Shown: positions 1 to 5,155 of the stretch, piece by piece
How positions within the stretch are numbered: position 1 is the first letter of the stretch
Layout of the letters: each line of letters begins with the position of its first letter
Assembly: GCA_003454135.1 (NCBI GenBank)
Contig: DMKW01000116.1
Coordinates: forward strand, 650-5,804
Origin: Microbacteriaceae bacterium
Lineage (GTDB): Bacteria > Actinomycetota > Actinomycetes > Actinomycetales > Microbacteriaceae
Direction: 5' to 3'
DNA: 5,155 nt
The notes under the pieces: model-generated
Database searches by the model: none
Told to the model about the DNA's origin: nothing
What the model saw: the letters and a program-made list of their open reading frames with translations, nothing else
Translations under genes and position numbers: made by a program

Positions 1-19
1 TCACCCGTGGTGCGTGGCG

Positions 20-1339
20 TTACCCGATGGGGATCGGCTTGACGATGTCCGCGTAGATGAGCAGCACGCTCATCGCGCCGAGCAGGATCACGACGGCGAA
101 AGTGAGCGGCACGAGCTTCGCGGTGTCGACGGGACCGGGATCCGTGCGCTTGAACAGCTTGGCGAAGAAGCGGCGGATGGCCTCCCACAGCGCTCCGGCG
201 ACGTGGCCGCCGTCGAGCGGCATGAGCGGCACGAGGTTGAACACGAGCAGGGCGACGTTGAGCGAGGCGATGATACCGAGGAGGTAGGAGAAGCGCTCGA
301 ACAACGGGATGGTGTTGATGCTCGTGATCTCGCCGGCGAGGCGACCGACTCCGACGACGCTCACCGGTCCGTTCGGGTCGCGAGCGCCAGGCCCGAAGGC
401 GGCGTTCGCGACATCCACGAGGCGAGCCGGAAGGTTCAGGATGAGGTGCACGTCCTGGCCGATCGTCGAACCGACGGCGGGAAGCACCGCAGACACCGGC
501 TGCTGCTTCAGCTCGTAGGCCGCACCGATGCCGAGGAAGCCGACCTTTTCGGTCACGGGCTTCTTGTTCGCATCCTCCACGACCTTGCCGGTCGAGTCGA
601 TCACGTAGCGTTCGGTGAGGAGGGGCGTCGCGGAGAGATCGACCTTCCTGCCGTCGCGCAGCACCGTGATCGCGAGGGCATCTCCCGCCGACTTGCGGAT
701 GAAGCTCGTGGCCTGCGACCAGTTGTCGATCGTCGTGCCATTGATCTCGAGGATCCTGTCGCCCGGCCTGATGCCGGCCGCGGCCCCTGGTGCCCTTGCG
801 GCATCCGCCGGGCACTTCTGGGTCGTGCTCGACGCGGGCACGACGCACGCCGAGACGCTGCCCACGGTGGTGCTGAGCTGCTGGGTGCCGAACCCGCACA
901 GCACGATCGCGAAGAGCACGACGGCGATGACGAGGTTCATGAACGGGCCGCCGAGCATGATGATGACCCGCTTGTACACGGGAAGCTTGTAGAACACGCG
1001 GCCTTCGTCGCCCGCCTTGATCGTGTCGGCGTTCGCCGTGCGCGCATCCTGCACGAGGCTCTGGAAGAATCCGTTGCGTCCCTTGCCGCCCTCGCGCGCC
1101 GGCGGGTACATGCCGGCCATGGAGATGTAGCCACCGAGCGGAATCGCCTTGACACCGTACTCCGTCTCGCCTTTCTTGCGCGAGAAGAGCGTGGGACCGA
1201 ATCCGATCATGTACTGGCCGACCCGCACGCCGAACAGCTTCGCCGGCACGAGGTGCCCGATTTCGTGGAGACCGATGGACAGGGCGATGCCGACGAGCAC
1301 GACAAGGATGCCAAGGATGTACAGCAGGACGGTTTCCAC
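20..1339 (-). CDS. rip1: Site-2 intramembrane zinc metalloprotease (M50 family, Rip1/RseP type)
   Basis: Seen: a 439-residue membrane protein. Membrane helix 1 (about 4-24) runs into the zinc motif HEIGH at 25-29 (H25, E26 and H29 as ligands and catalytic base). A conserved GGYISMAG stretch lies at 69-76, and helix 2 (about 124-150) contains GGPFMN. A PDZ domain spans about 183-240 (AGIRPGDRILEING). Helix 3 (about 352-372) leads to NLVPLMPLDGGH at 368-379, where D376 is the third zinc ligand, and helix 4 is about 409-431. Family knowledge: such proteases cut transmembrane anti-sigma factors after a first outside cleavage, releasing sigma factors; Mycobacterium Rip1 is the model. Substrates here are unknown. 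The GTG at 1337-1339 is the only plausible start: it sits just before helix 1, and no usable start codon lies between it and the dxr stop. It follows dxr after 73 bp, as in mycobacteria. Odd: two cysteines (C165, C176) in the loop between helix 2 and the PDZ domain. The length is near that of the family. Confidence 0.95.
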   Translation of the reverse strand: METVLLYILGILVVLVGIALSIGLHEIGHLVPAKLFGVRVGQYMIGFGPTLFSRKKGETEYGVKAIPLGGYISMAGMYPPAREGGKGRNGFFQSLVQDARTANADTIKAGDEGRVFYKLPVYKRVIIMLGGPFMNLVIAVVLFAIVLCGFGTQQLSTTVGSVSACVVPASSTTQKCPADAARAPGAAAGIRPGDRILEINGTTIDNWSQATSFIRKSAGDALAITVLRDGRKVDLSATPLLTERYVIDSTGKVVEDANKKPVTEKVGFLGIGAAYELKQQPVSAVLPAVGSTIGQDVHLILNLPARLVDVANAAFGPGARDPNGPVSVVGVGRLAGEITSINTIPLFERFSYLLGIIASLNVALLVFNLVPLMPLDGGHVAGALWEAIRRFFAKLFKRTDPGPVDTAKLVPLTFAVVILLGAMSVLLIYADIVKPIPIG

Positions 1340-1352
1340 GGATCCAAGGATA
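1340..1352 (-). promoter_or_regulatory. Candidate leaderless promoter (-10) of the protease gene
   Basis: On the minus strand TATCCT (1352-1347) is followed by seven bases and then the GTG start codon of the protease gene. This spacing would place the transcript start at the start codon itself. No strong Shine-Dalgarno sequence is present, only a weak GGA close to the GTG. No convincing -35 hexamer is seen at 16-18 bp upstream; a TTGCAA occurs but only 12 bp from the -10 box. The gene may also be read through from dxr, so this promoter is an inference from motif and spacing. Confidence 0.4.
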
Positions 1353-1412
1353 AGCGCGGGACTCTTGCAACTGGCTGTGCGCCCGGCCCCGCGTTTGAGG
1401 GGCGATGGGGCG

Positions 1413-2501
1413 CTACCCGCGGGCGGCGAGCCTGCCGTCGGCGGCGTCCCTGGCCCAGCGCTCGGCCTCGAGAACGCCCGCCACTGTGAGCTCTGACTCC
1501 TCGGGGTTGTGGGCGTCGACGACGGCGGCGACGGTATCGAGGATGTCGAGATAGCCGATTCGGCCCGCGTGGAAGGCGTGCACCGCCTGCTCGTTGGCCG
1601 CGTTGAACACCGCCGGGAAGGTGCCACCCACGCGACCGACGCTCTTGGCGAGCTCCACGGCAGGGAAGGCCTCCGTGTCGAGCGGCTCGAAAGTCCAGCT
1701 GCTCGCGGTGGTCCAGTCGAGCGGGGTGCCCACTCCGGGCACGCGGTTCGGCCAGTCGAGCCCGAGGGAGATCGGCAACCGCATGTCTGGCGGCGAGCAT
1801 TGGGCGATCGTGGAACCATCCACGAACTCGACCATCGAGTGCACGATGGACTGCGGATGCACCGTCACGTCGATGCGGTCGTACGGAACGTCGAAGAGCA
1901 GGTGCGCCTCGATCACCTCGAGCCCCTTGTTGACGAGGGTCGACGAGTTGGTCGTGACGACGAGGCCCATTTCCCAGGTGGGATGCGCGAGGGCCTCGGC
2001 CGGCGTCACGTCGCGCAGCGACTCCCGGCTGCGACCGCGGAACGGACCGCCGGACGCGGTGAGCACGAGCCGGCGCACCTCCGCCGTCGTTCCTGAGCGC
2101 AGCGCCTGCGCGATCGCGGAGTGTTCGGAGTCCACCGGCACGATCTGCCCGGGGGCAGCGATCGCGGTGACGAGGTCGCCTCCGACGATGAGGCTCTCCT
2201 TGTTGGCGAGCGCGAGGGTCGTTCCCGTCTCGAGCACCGCGAGGGTGCATCCGAGCCCCACCGAGCCCGTGATGCCGTTGAGCACGACATCCGCCGCGAC
2301 CGAGCGCACGAGCTGCTCGGCCTCGGGCTCGCCGAGCGCCGTGTGCTCGACACCGAATTCGCGAGCCTGCGCGAGCATCGCATCGCGCTTGGTTCCGGCC
2401 GCGAGGCCGACCACCTCGAAGAGGTCACGGTTGGCCGCAATCACCTCGAGCGCTTGCACGCCGATCGAACCGGTTGACCCCAGGATGATGACTCGGCGCA
2501 T
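1413..2501 (-). CDS. dxr: 1-deoxy-D-xylulose 5-phosphate reductoisomerase (DXR)
   Basis: Catalyses the rearrangement and NADPH-dependent reduction of 1-deoxy-D-xylulose 5-phosphate to 2-C-methyl-D-erythritol 4-phosphate, the committed step of the MEP route to isoprenoids, in the cytoplasm. Fosmidomycin inhibits this family. Seen: 362 residues. The NADPH-binding loop GSTGSIG is at 8-14 and LANKES at 98-103 (K101). DSEHSA at 124-129 supplies metal ligands D124 and E126. ASGGPFR is at 149-155, and the HPTWEMG flap at 173-179 holds H173 and W176. NSSTLVNKGLE at 185-195 supplies N191, K192 and the third metal ligand E195. HPQSIVHSMVEF follows at 215-226. The C-terminal alpha-helical domain is present, with NAANEQAVHAF at 300-310. 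The ATG start has a good Shine-Dalgarno sequence, GAAAGGA (2515-2509), seven bases upstream. The VVTTNSSTLVNKG variant, in place of the E. coli ITIDSATLMNKG, is typical of actinobacterial enzymes. All catalytic residues are intact and the length is slightly below that of E. coli Dxr. Confidence 0.97.
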   Translation of the reverse strand: MRRVIILGSTGSIGVQALEVIAANRDLFEVVGLAAGTKRDAMLAQAREFGVEHTALGEPEAEQLVRSVAADVVLNGITGSVGLGCTLAVLETGTTLALANKESLIVGGDLVTAIAAPGQIVPVDSEHSAIAQALRSGTTAEVRRLVLTASGGPFRGRSRESLRDVTPAEALAHPTWEMGLVVTTNSSTLVNKGLEVIEAHLLFDVPYDRIDVTVHPQSIVHSMVEFVDGSTIAQCSPPDMRLPISLGLDWPNRVPGVGTPLDWTTASSWTFEPLDTEAFPAVELAKSVGRVGGTFPAVFNAANEQAVHAFHAGRIGYLDILDTVAAVVDAHNPEESELTVAGVLEAERWARDAADGRLAARG

Positions 2502-2515
2502 GCCGCCATCCTTTC
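2502..2515 (-). promoter_or_regulatory. Ribosome binding site of dxr
   Basis: On the minus strand GAAAGGA (2515-2509) lies seven bases upstream of the dxr ATG, close to the ideal Shine-Dalgarno placement. It fixes the ATG at 2501-2499 as the start. A second ATG that overlaps the GGA is out of frame and ignored. Confidence 0.75.
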
Positions 2516-2535
2516 ACCCCGGCCTGCTTAATGGG

Positions 2536-2579
2536 CGCGAGCGCCGTCGCCGCCCGATCGGGAGGCAACGACGCTCGCG
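2536..2579 (-). terminator. Long hairpin downstream of the FKBP lipoprotein gene (probable terminator or attenuator)
   Basis: A 44-nt inverted repeat begins 15 nt after the FKBP stop codon and ends about 34 nt before the dxr start. Read as minus-strand RNA it has an outer stem of 8 bp (cGCGAGCG with CGCUCGCg-type pairing), one U-G wobble, a 7-bp segment with a second U-G wobble, a U-C mismatch, and an inner CCC/GGG pair around a GAUC loop. On the plus strand the two wobbles become C-A mismatches, so the fold favours the minus-strand transcript. No U-tract follows, which is common for hairpins in high-GC actinobacteria. Whether it stops transcription fully or only reduces flow into dxr is unknown. 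Confidence 0.6.
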
Positions 2580-2594
2580 GGTCGCGCCGGGTCG

Positions 2595-3566
2595 TTACTG
2601 GGTCGCGAGGATGTCGACCACGAACACGAGGGTGTCGGTGCCGCTGATTCCCGCGCCGGCCTGGCCTGCCGTTCCGTAACCGTCAGCCGGCGGAATGACG
2701 GCGATCACCTGCGAGCCGACCTTCTGGCCGACGAGCGCCTTGCCGAAGCCCGGGATGACGCCCGAGGTCTGGAACGTCGCCGGGGTGCCCTTGGTCCAGC
2801 TCGAGTCGAAGACCTTGCCGGTGCCCCAGATGACGCCCGTGTAGTGCACGGTGACGGATGCGCCGTCCTTGACGGTGGCTCCCGAGCCCTTCTTGAGGTC
2901 GGCGATCTGGAGCGTCGTCGGCGGGTCGGTCTTCGGAATCGTGACGGTCGGCTCGCCGCTCGCGGCGAGGGTGACCGTGGGGAGGCCCTTGGGGGCTGGC
3001 TGCGCCGCGCCGTTCGCTTTCTTGAGCGGGGTGACCGGCTTCTTCGCGCTCACGACGTCGATCACGAAGATGATGGAGTCCTTCGCACCGATGCCGAGGC
3101 TCGCCGATCCGGTCGTGCCGAACGCGTCGACCGGCGGGATGACGGCGGAAATGCGCGAACCGGCCGCCGAACACGCGACGGCCTTGTAGAGGCCGGGAAT
3201 GAGGCTCTTCTTGTCGAGGGTCAGCGGTTGGGCCTTGGCCTTGCCAAATCCCGTCGTGTCGATCCGCTTGCCGGTCGTGGCGTTGTACACGGAGTAGTTG
3301 ATGGAGACGGCGCTGCCGGACTGGGCGACCGTTCCCTTGCCCGCGATGTCGACCGTGCGCTGCGTGGCCTTCGCCGTGAGGGGGGTCGTGAACTTCACGG
3401 TCGGCTCAGCGCCGAACTTGCCCTTGACCGCGACCTTGTCCGAACTCGCCCCGGCCTTGGTGGCGACGCACGAGCCTGCCGAGTCGCCGTTGGTGGTTCC
3501 GGAACACGCAACGAGCGAGAGCGCCAGGACGCCAGCCAGTGCGATCGAGCTGAGAAATTTCGACAC
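2595..3566 (-). CDS. Secreted lipoprotein with two FKBP-type peptidyl-prolyl isomerase domains
   Basis: A predicted lipoprotein of 323 residues that catalyses cis-trans isomerisation of proline bonds in proteins outside the membrane. Seen: signal peptide 1-20 (K3, hydrophobic 4-19) and lipobox LVAC, with C21 as the lipidated residue. A linker rich in S, T, A and K follows. FKBP domain 1 is about 75-173 and domain 2 about 227-322, separated by a proline- and threonine-rich linker (175-220). Domain 2 keeps the active-site pattern: Y242, F253-D254, F265, V270-I271, F274, Y297 and F315. Domain 1 aligns over the whole fold but has I102 for Phe, L115 for Phe, L126 for Trp/Phe and F149 for Tyr, so it is probably weakly active or has another role. 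The GTG start at 3566 is chosen because it begins the signal peptide and has AGAAAG seven bases upstream. An ATG at 3668 in the same frame would put 34 residues before the signal and is unlikely. Substrates are unknown. Confidence 0.92.
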   Translation of the reverse strand: MSKFLSSIALAGVLALSLVACSGTTNGDSAGSCVATKAGASSDKVAVKGKFGAEPTVKFTTPLTAKATQRTVDIAGKGTVAQSGSAVSINYSVYNATTGKRIDTTGFGKAKAQPLTLDKKSLIPGLYKAVACSAAGSRISAVIPPVDAFGTTGSASLGIGAKDSIIFVIDVVSAKKPVTPLKKANGAAQPAPKGLPTVTLAASGEPTVTIPKTDPPTTLQIADLKKGSGATVKDGASVTVHYTGVIWGTGKVFDSSWTKGTPATFQTSGVIPGFGKALVGQKVGSQVIAVIPPADGYGTAGQAGAGISGTDTLVFVVDILATQ

Positions 3567-3579
3567 AAATCTGCTTTCT
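3567..3579 (-). promoter_or_regulatory. Ribosome binding site supporting the GTG start of the FKBP lipoprotein
   Basis: On the minus strand the purine run AGAAAG (3579-3574) lies seven bases before the GTG at 3566-3564. It is a moderate Shine-Dalgarno match, but it helps to choose this start over the in-frame ATG about 100 bp further upstream, because the GTG also begins the lipoprotein signal peptide. Confidence 0.5.
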
Positions 3580-3646
3580 GAGTTCGGGAGAGTTTCGGCA
3601 AGTATTCCCGACCGACCTTTGCGGAACCTGATCAGGGCCTGAAACA

Positions 3647-3652
3647 AGCGTA
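3647..3652 (-). promoter_or_regulatory. Candidate -10 box of the FKBP lipoprotein gene
   Basis: In the 144-bp gap between the OsmC stop and the FKBP start, the minus strand carries TACGCT (3652-3647), which fits the TAnnnT pattern of actinobacterial -10 elements. It would give a 5' leader of about 74 nt. No good -35 hexamer is seen at the right spacing; a TTGCCG occurs 21 bp upstream, which is too far. A second, weaker possibility is AATACT nearer the gene. The rest of the gap holds no open frame of its own and no clear terminator for the OsmC gene. Confidence 0.3.
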
Positions 3653-3710
3653 GCGGAGCATCCTGCACCCGTCCGGCAAGGGCGTTGCGCGACTCGGCGA
3701 GGGGCGACGG

Positions 3711-4178
3711 TCAGTCGGTGAAGATGCGCGGCTCGTGCAGCACGGGAAAGTTCACCGAACTCGCGATGAAACACTTCGTGCCCGCCTCGTGGTGCAGTTC
3801 GAGCGCCAGGGCCGGGTCCCCGGATGAGATGGTGACGATCGGCCGAAGCGTGGCGCTCGTGAAATGGCCGCCCCCATCCATCGTCTGCACCATCGTGCCG
3901 GCCGCGGCATCCGTGTAGGCGGTCACAACGATGCCGTTGGTCGCCGCAACGTGAAGGTAGCTGAGCATGTGGCACTGGCTGAGGGCCGCGAGCAGGAGTT
4001 CCTCGGGATTCCACCGGTCGGCGTCGCCGTGGAACGTGCGGTCGCTCGATCCGCTGATGTCGTGTTTGCCGTCGGCGCGCACGACGTGGTCGCGACCGTA
4101 CGACCGGTAGTCGCTCGTTCCCGAACCGCGGTTGCCGAGCCACTCGAGCTCGACGGCATAATTGTGCTGGAGGATCAC
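3711..4178 (-). CDS. OsmC/Ohr-family peroxide-reducing protein
   Basis: A cytoplasmic protein of 155 residues in the OsmC/Ohr superfamily, whose members reduce organic hydroperoxides with a reactive cysteine and a second, resolving cysteine. Seen: an N-terminal beta region with YGRDHVVRADGKHD (27-40), then WNPEELLLAALSQCHMLSYL (56-75) carrying the peroxidatic C69 and conserved E59/E60, and a C-terminal KCFIASSVNFPV (135-146) with the second cysteine C136. Both cysteines are present, so activity is expected. The sequence is closer to the OsmC-like group with the NFPV ending than to classical Ohr; the exact substrate is inferred only from the family. Start: the GTG at 4178-4176 is preceded directly by an in-frame TGA, so it cannot be longer, and the second residue onward matches the family N-terminus. 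No Shine-Dalgarno sequence is seen. It is divergent from gabT, with 69 bp between them, and no peroxide-sensing MarR (OhrR) gene is adjacent. Confidence 0.9.
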   Translation of the reverse strand: MILQHNYAVELEWLGNRGSGTSDYRSYGRDHVVRADGKHDISGSSDRTFHGDADRWNPEELLLAALSQCHMLSYLHVAATNGIVVTAYTDAAAGTMVQTMDGGGHFTSATLRPIVTISSGDPALALELHHEAGTKCFIASSVNFPVLHEPRIFTD

Positions 4179-4191
4179 TCATTCAACGCTA
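4179..4191 (-). promoter_or_regulatory. Candidate leaderless promoter (-10) of the OsmC gene
   Basis: On the minus strand TAGCGT (4191-4186) is followed by seven bases and then the GTG start of the OsmC gene, so the transcript could begin on the start codon. This agrees with the absence of a Shine-Dalgarno sequence. A weak -35 (TCGAAG, 4214-4209) lies 17 bp upstream of the -10. An ATG at 4182-4180 is out of frame with the OsmC protein. Confidence 0.5.
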
Positions 4192-4209
4192 CCCCCTCGC
4201 CCGCTCCCC

Positions 4210-4247
4210 TTCGAGATTGCGGCACACGGGGATAGGCTCGACGCACC
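4210..4247 (+). promoter_or_regulatory. Candidate leaderless or near-leaderless promoter of gabT
   Basis: TAGGCT (4233-4238) fits the TAnnnT -10 pattern and lies nine bases before the gabT ATG, so the transcript would start at or within about three bases of the start codon. A weak -35, TCGAGA (4211-4216), lies 16 bp upstream. No Shine-Dalgarno sequence is in place: the nearest G-rich run overlaps the -10 box itself. The -35 regions of gabT and the divergent OsmC gene overlap at 4209-4216. Confidence 0.5.
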
Positions 4248-5155
4248 ATGACTGACACGCTCGCACCGCCGCTCACCGCAGAACCAATCGCCCAGGAACG
4301 ACGCATTCTGACTGCCATTCCCGGCCCGAAGTCGCAGGCGATTCACGCGCGGCGACTCGCGGTTATTCCGGGCGGCGTCTCCTCGGCGCTCCCCGTGTAC
4401 ATCGAGCGGGCGCACGGCGCGATTGTGGTGGATGCCGATGGAAACCAGTACATCGACCTCGGCTCCGGCATCGGGGTCTTGACGATCGGCCACACCGACG
4501 AGGCCGTCGTCGCGGCGGCGACGGCGCAACTGGGCCTCGTGACCCACGCGATGTTCACGATCACGCCGTACGAGTCGTACGTGCGCCTCGCCGAGTTGCT
4601 GGCCGAGCACACCCCAGGCGACTTCGCGAAGAAGACAGTGCTGCTCAACTCGGGCGCCGAGGCCGTGGAGAACGCGGTCAAGATCGCCCGCAAGTACACG
4701 GGACGCCCCGGCGTCGCCGTGCTCGAGCACGCCTACCACGGTCGCACCAACCTCACGATGGCGATGACCTTCAAGGCCATGCCGTACAAGGCCGGCTTCG
4801 GTCCGTTCGCAGGGTCCATCCACCACGCCCCCAACTCCTACCCGTTCCGCGACGGGCTGAGCGGCGAAGAGGCAGCACGGCGCACGATCGACTACCTCGA
4901 GAAGACGGTGGGCGCATCCGATCTCGCGTGCCTCGTCGCGGAGCCGATCCAGGGCGAGGGCGGCTTCGTCGTGCCGGCCGACGGCTACCTGCCGGCGCTG
5001 CAGGAGTGGTGCACGGCCAACGGGATCGTGTTCATCGCCGACGAGATCCAGAGCGGCATGGCGCGTACTGGCGCGTACTTCGCGAGCGAGCACTTCGGCG
5101 TCGTACCGGACATGGTGCTCACCGCGAAGGGCATCGCCGGCGGGCTGCCAATCGC
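4248..5155 (+). CDS. gabT: 4-aminobutyrate aminotransferase, partial (3' end beyond the window)
   Basis: A PLP-dependent class III aminotransferase that moves the amino group of GABA to 2-oxoglutarate, giving succinate semialdehyde and glutamate. It is the first step of GABA breakdown, in the cytoplasm. Seen: 302 residues before the window edge, with no stop, of about 440-450 expected. An N-terminal IPGPKSQAI (24-32) and PGGVSSALPVYIERA (41-55) precede the GSGIGVLTIGH segment (72-82), whose I75 matches the Ile that shapes the GABA site in E. coli GabT. The PLP phosphate motif NSGAEAVENAVKIAR is at 134-148, YHGRT with R167-equivalent chemistry at 163-167, E232 in EPIQGEGG (232-239), and D265 in DEIQSGMARTG (265-275) pairs with the PLP nitrogen. 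K294 in TAKGIAGG (292-299) is the Schiff-base lysine. The start is secure: an in-frame TAG lies at 4233-4235 and ATG is the only start after it. Related class III enzymes cannot be fully excluded, but the motif set favours GabT. Confidence 0.93.
   Translation, partial: MTDTLAPPLTAEPIAQERRILTAIPGPKSQAIHARRLAVIPGGVSSALPVYIERAHGAIVVDADGNQYIDLGSGIGVLTIGHTDEAVVAAATAQLGLVTHAMFTITPYESYVRLAELLAEHTPGDFAKKTVLLNSGAEAVENAVKIARKYTGRPGVAVLEHAYHGRTNLTMAMTFKAMPYKAGFGPFAGSIHHAPNSYPFRDGLSGEEAARRTIDYLEKTVGASDLACLVAEPIQGEGGFVVPADGYLPALQEWCTANGIVFIADEIQSGMARTGAYFASEHFGVVPDMVLTAKGIAGGLPI

Noticed and set aside
1..19. The bases left of the protease stop codon as a possible start of ispG
   Set aside because: Nineteen bases with no start codon or Shine-Dalgarno sequence on the minus strand are too little to call a gene.
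1386..1403. A 5-bp GC hairpin with an 8-nt loop after the dxr stop
   Set aside because: The stem is short, no U-tract follows, and such GC stems are common by chance in this composition.
14..1489. A 491-codon open frame on the plus strand across the protease gene
   Set aside because: It is antisense to a well-supported protease gene, is rich in Arg, Asp, His and Glu as expected of a high-GC shadow frame, and shows no recognisable domain.
1594..2679. A 361-codon open frame on the plus strand over dxr
   Set aside because: It is antisense to a complete dxr with all catalytic residues. The product is a low-complexity Ser/Thr/Pro/Arg sequence without family features.
2844..3581. A 245-codon open frame on the plus strand over the FKBP gene
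   Set aside because: It is antisense to the two-domain FKBP lipoprotein, with Arg/Gly/Asp-rich shadow composition.
3580..3598. An imperfect direct repeat, GAGTTCGG and GAGTTTCGG, upstream of the FKBP start
   Set aside because: There are only two short copies with a one-base length difference, and the ribosome binding site lies just beside them. It is too weak to call an operator.
3567..3668. A longer FKBP reading frame from an ATG at 3668
   Set aside because: It would place 34 charged residues ahead of a clear lipoprotein signal peptide, and it begins upstream of the best candidate -10 box.
4179..5093. A 304-codon open frame on the minus strand across gabT
   Set aside because: It overlaps the PLP aminotransferase, whose motifs are unmistakable. 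The composition is that of a shadow frame, and its 3' end abuts the OsmC gene only by chance.

Overview
The window looks like ordinary chromosomal DNA from a high-GC Gram-positive bacterium, most likely an actinobacterium of the Microbacteriaceae type. The grounds are the very high GC content, GTG start codons, actinobacterial variants of the DXR motifs, promoters that seem to have no 5' leader, and the dxr-to-site-2-protease gene order that is also known in Mycobacterium. The genus cannot be fixed from the sequence alone. I see no insertion sequence, phage gene, CRISPR array, tRNA or rRNA.

Layout: four genes lie on the minus strand, read from right to left. They are an OsmC/Ohr-family thiol protein (4178-3711), a lipoprotein with two FKBP-type prolyl isomerase domains (3566-2595), dxr for the second step of the MEP isoprenoid pathway (2501-1413), and a site-2 intramembrane metalloprotease of the Rip1/RseP type (1339-20). 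One gene, a 4-aminobutyrate aminotransferase (gabT), is read rightward from 4248 and runs off the right edge without a stop codon. Gaps between genes are short (73, 93, 144 and 69 bp), and no stretch over 300 bp lacks a gene.

Regulation visible in the sequence: a 44-nt hairpin between the FKBP gene and dxr has G-U wobbles that favour its folding in the minus-strand transcript, so it probably ends or attenuates the FKBP message. The 69-bp gap between the OsmC gene and gabT holds two divergent -10 boxes placed so that both transcripts could begin at or next to the start codon. A similar -10-to-GTG arrangement precedes the protease gene. dxr and the FKBP gene instead have recognisable Shine-Dalgarno sequences.

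The genes do not form one obvious pathway. dxr and the protease are neighbours by conserved gene order; in mycobacteria ispG follows, so it may lie just beyond the left edge. The FKBP lipoprotein and the protease both act at or outside the membrane. The OsmC protein detoxifies peroxides, and gabT opens GABA catabolism. I did not find a previously undescribed system. The points most worth a second look are the divergent leaderless promoters, the degenerate first FKBP domain, and a cysteine pair in the outer loop of the protease.
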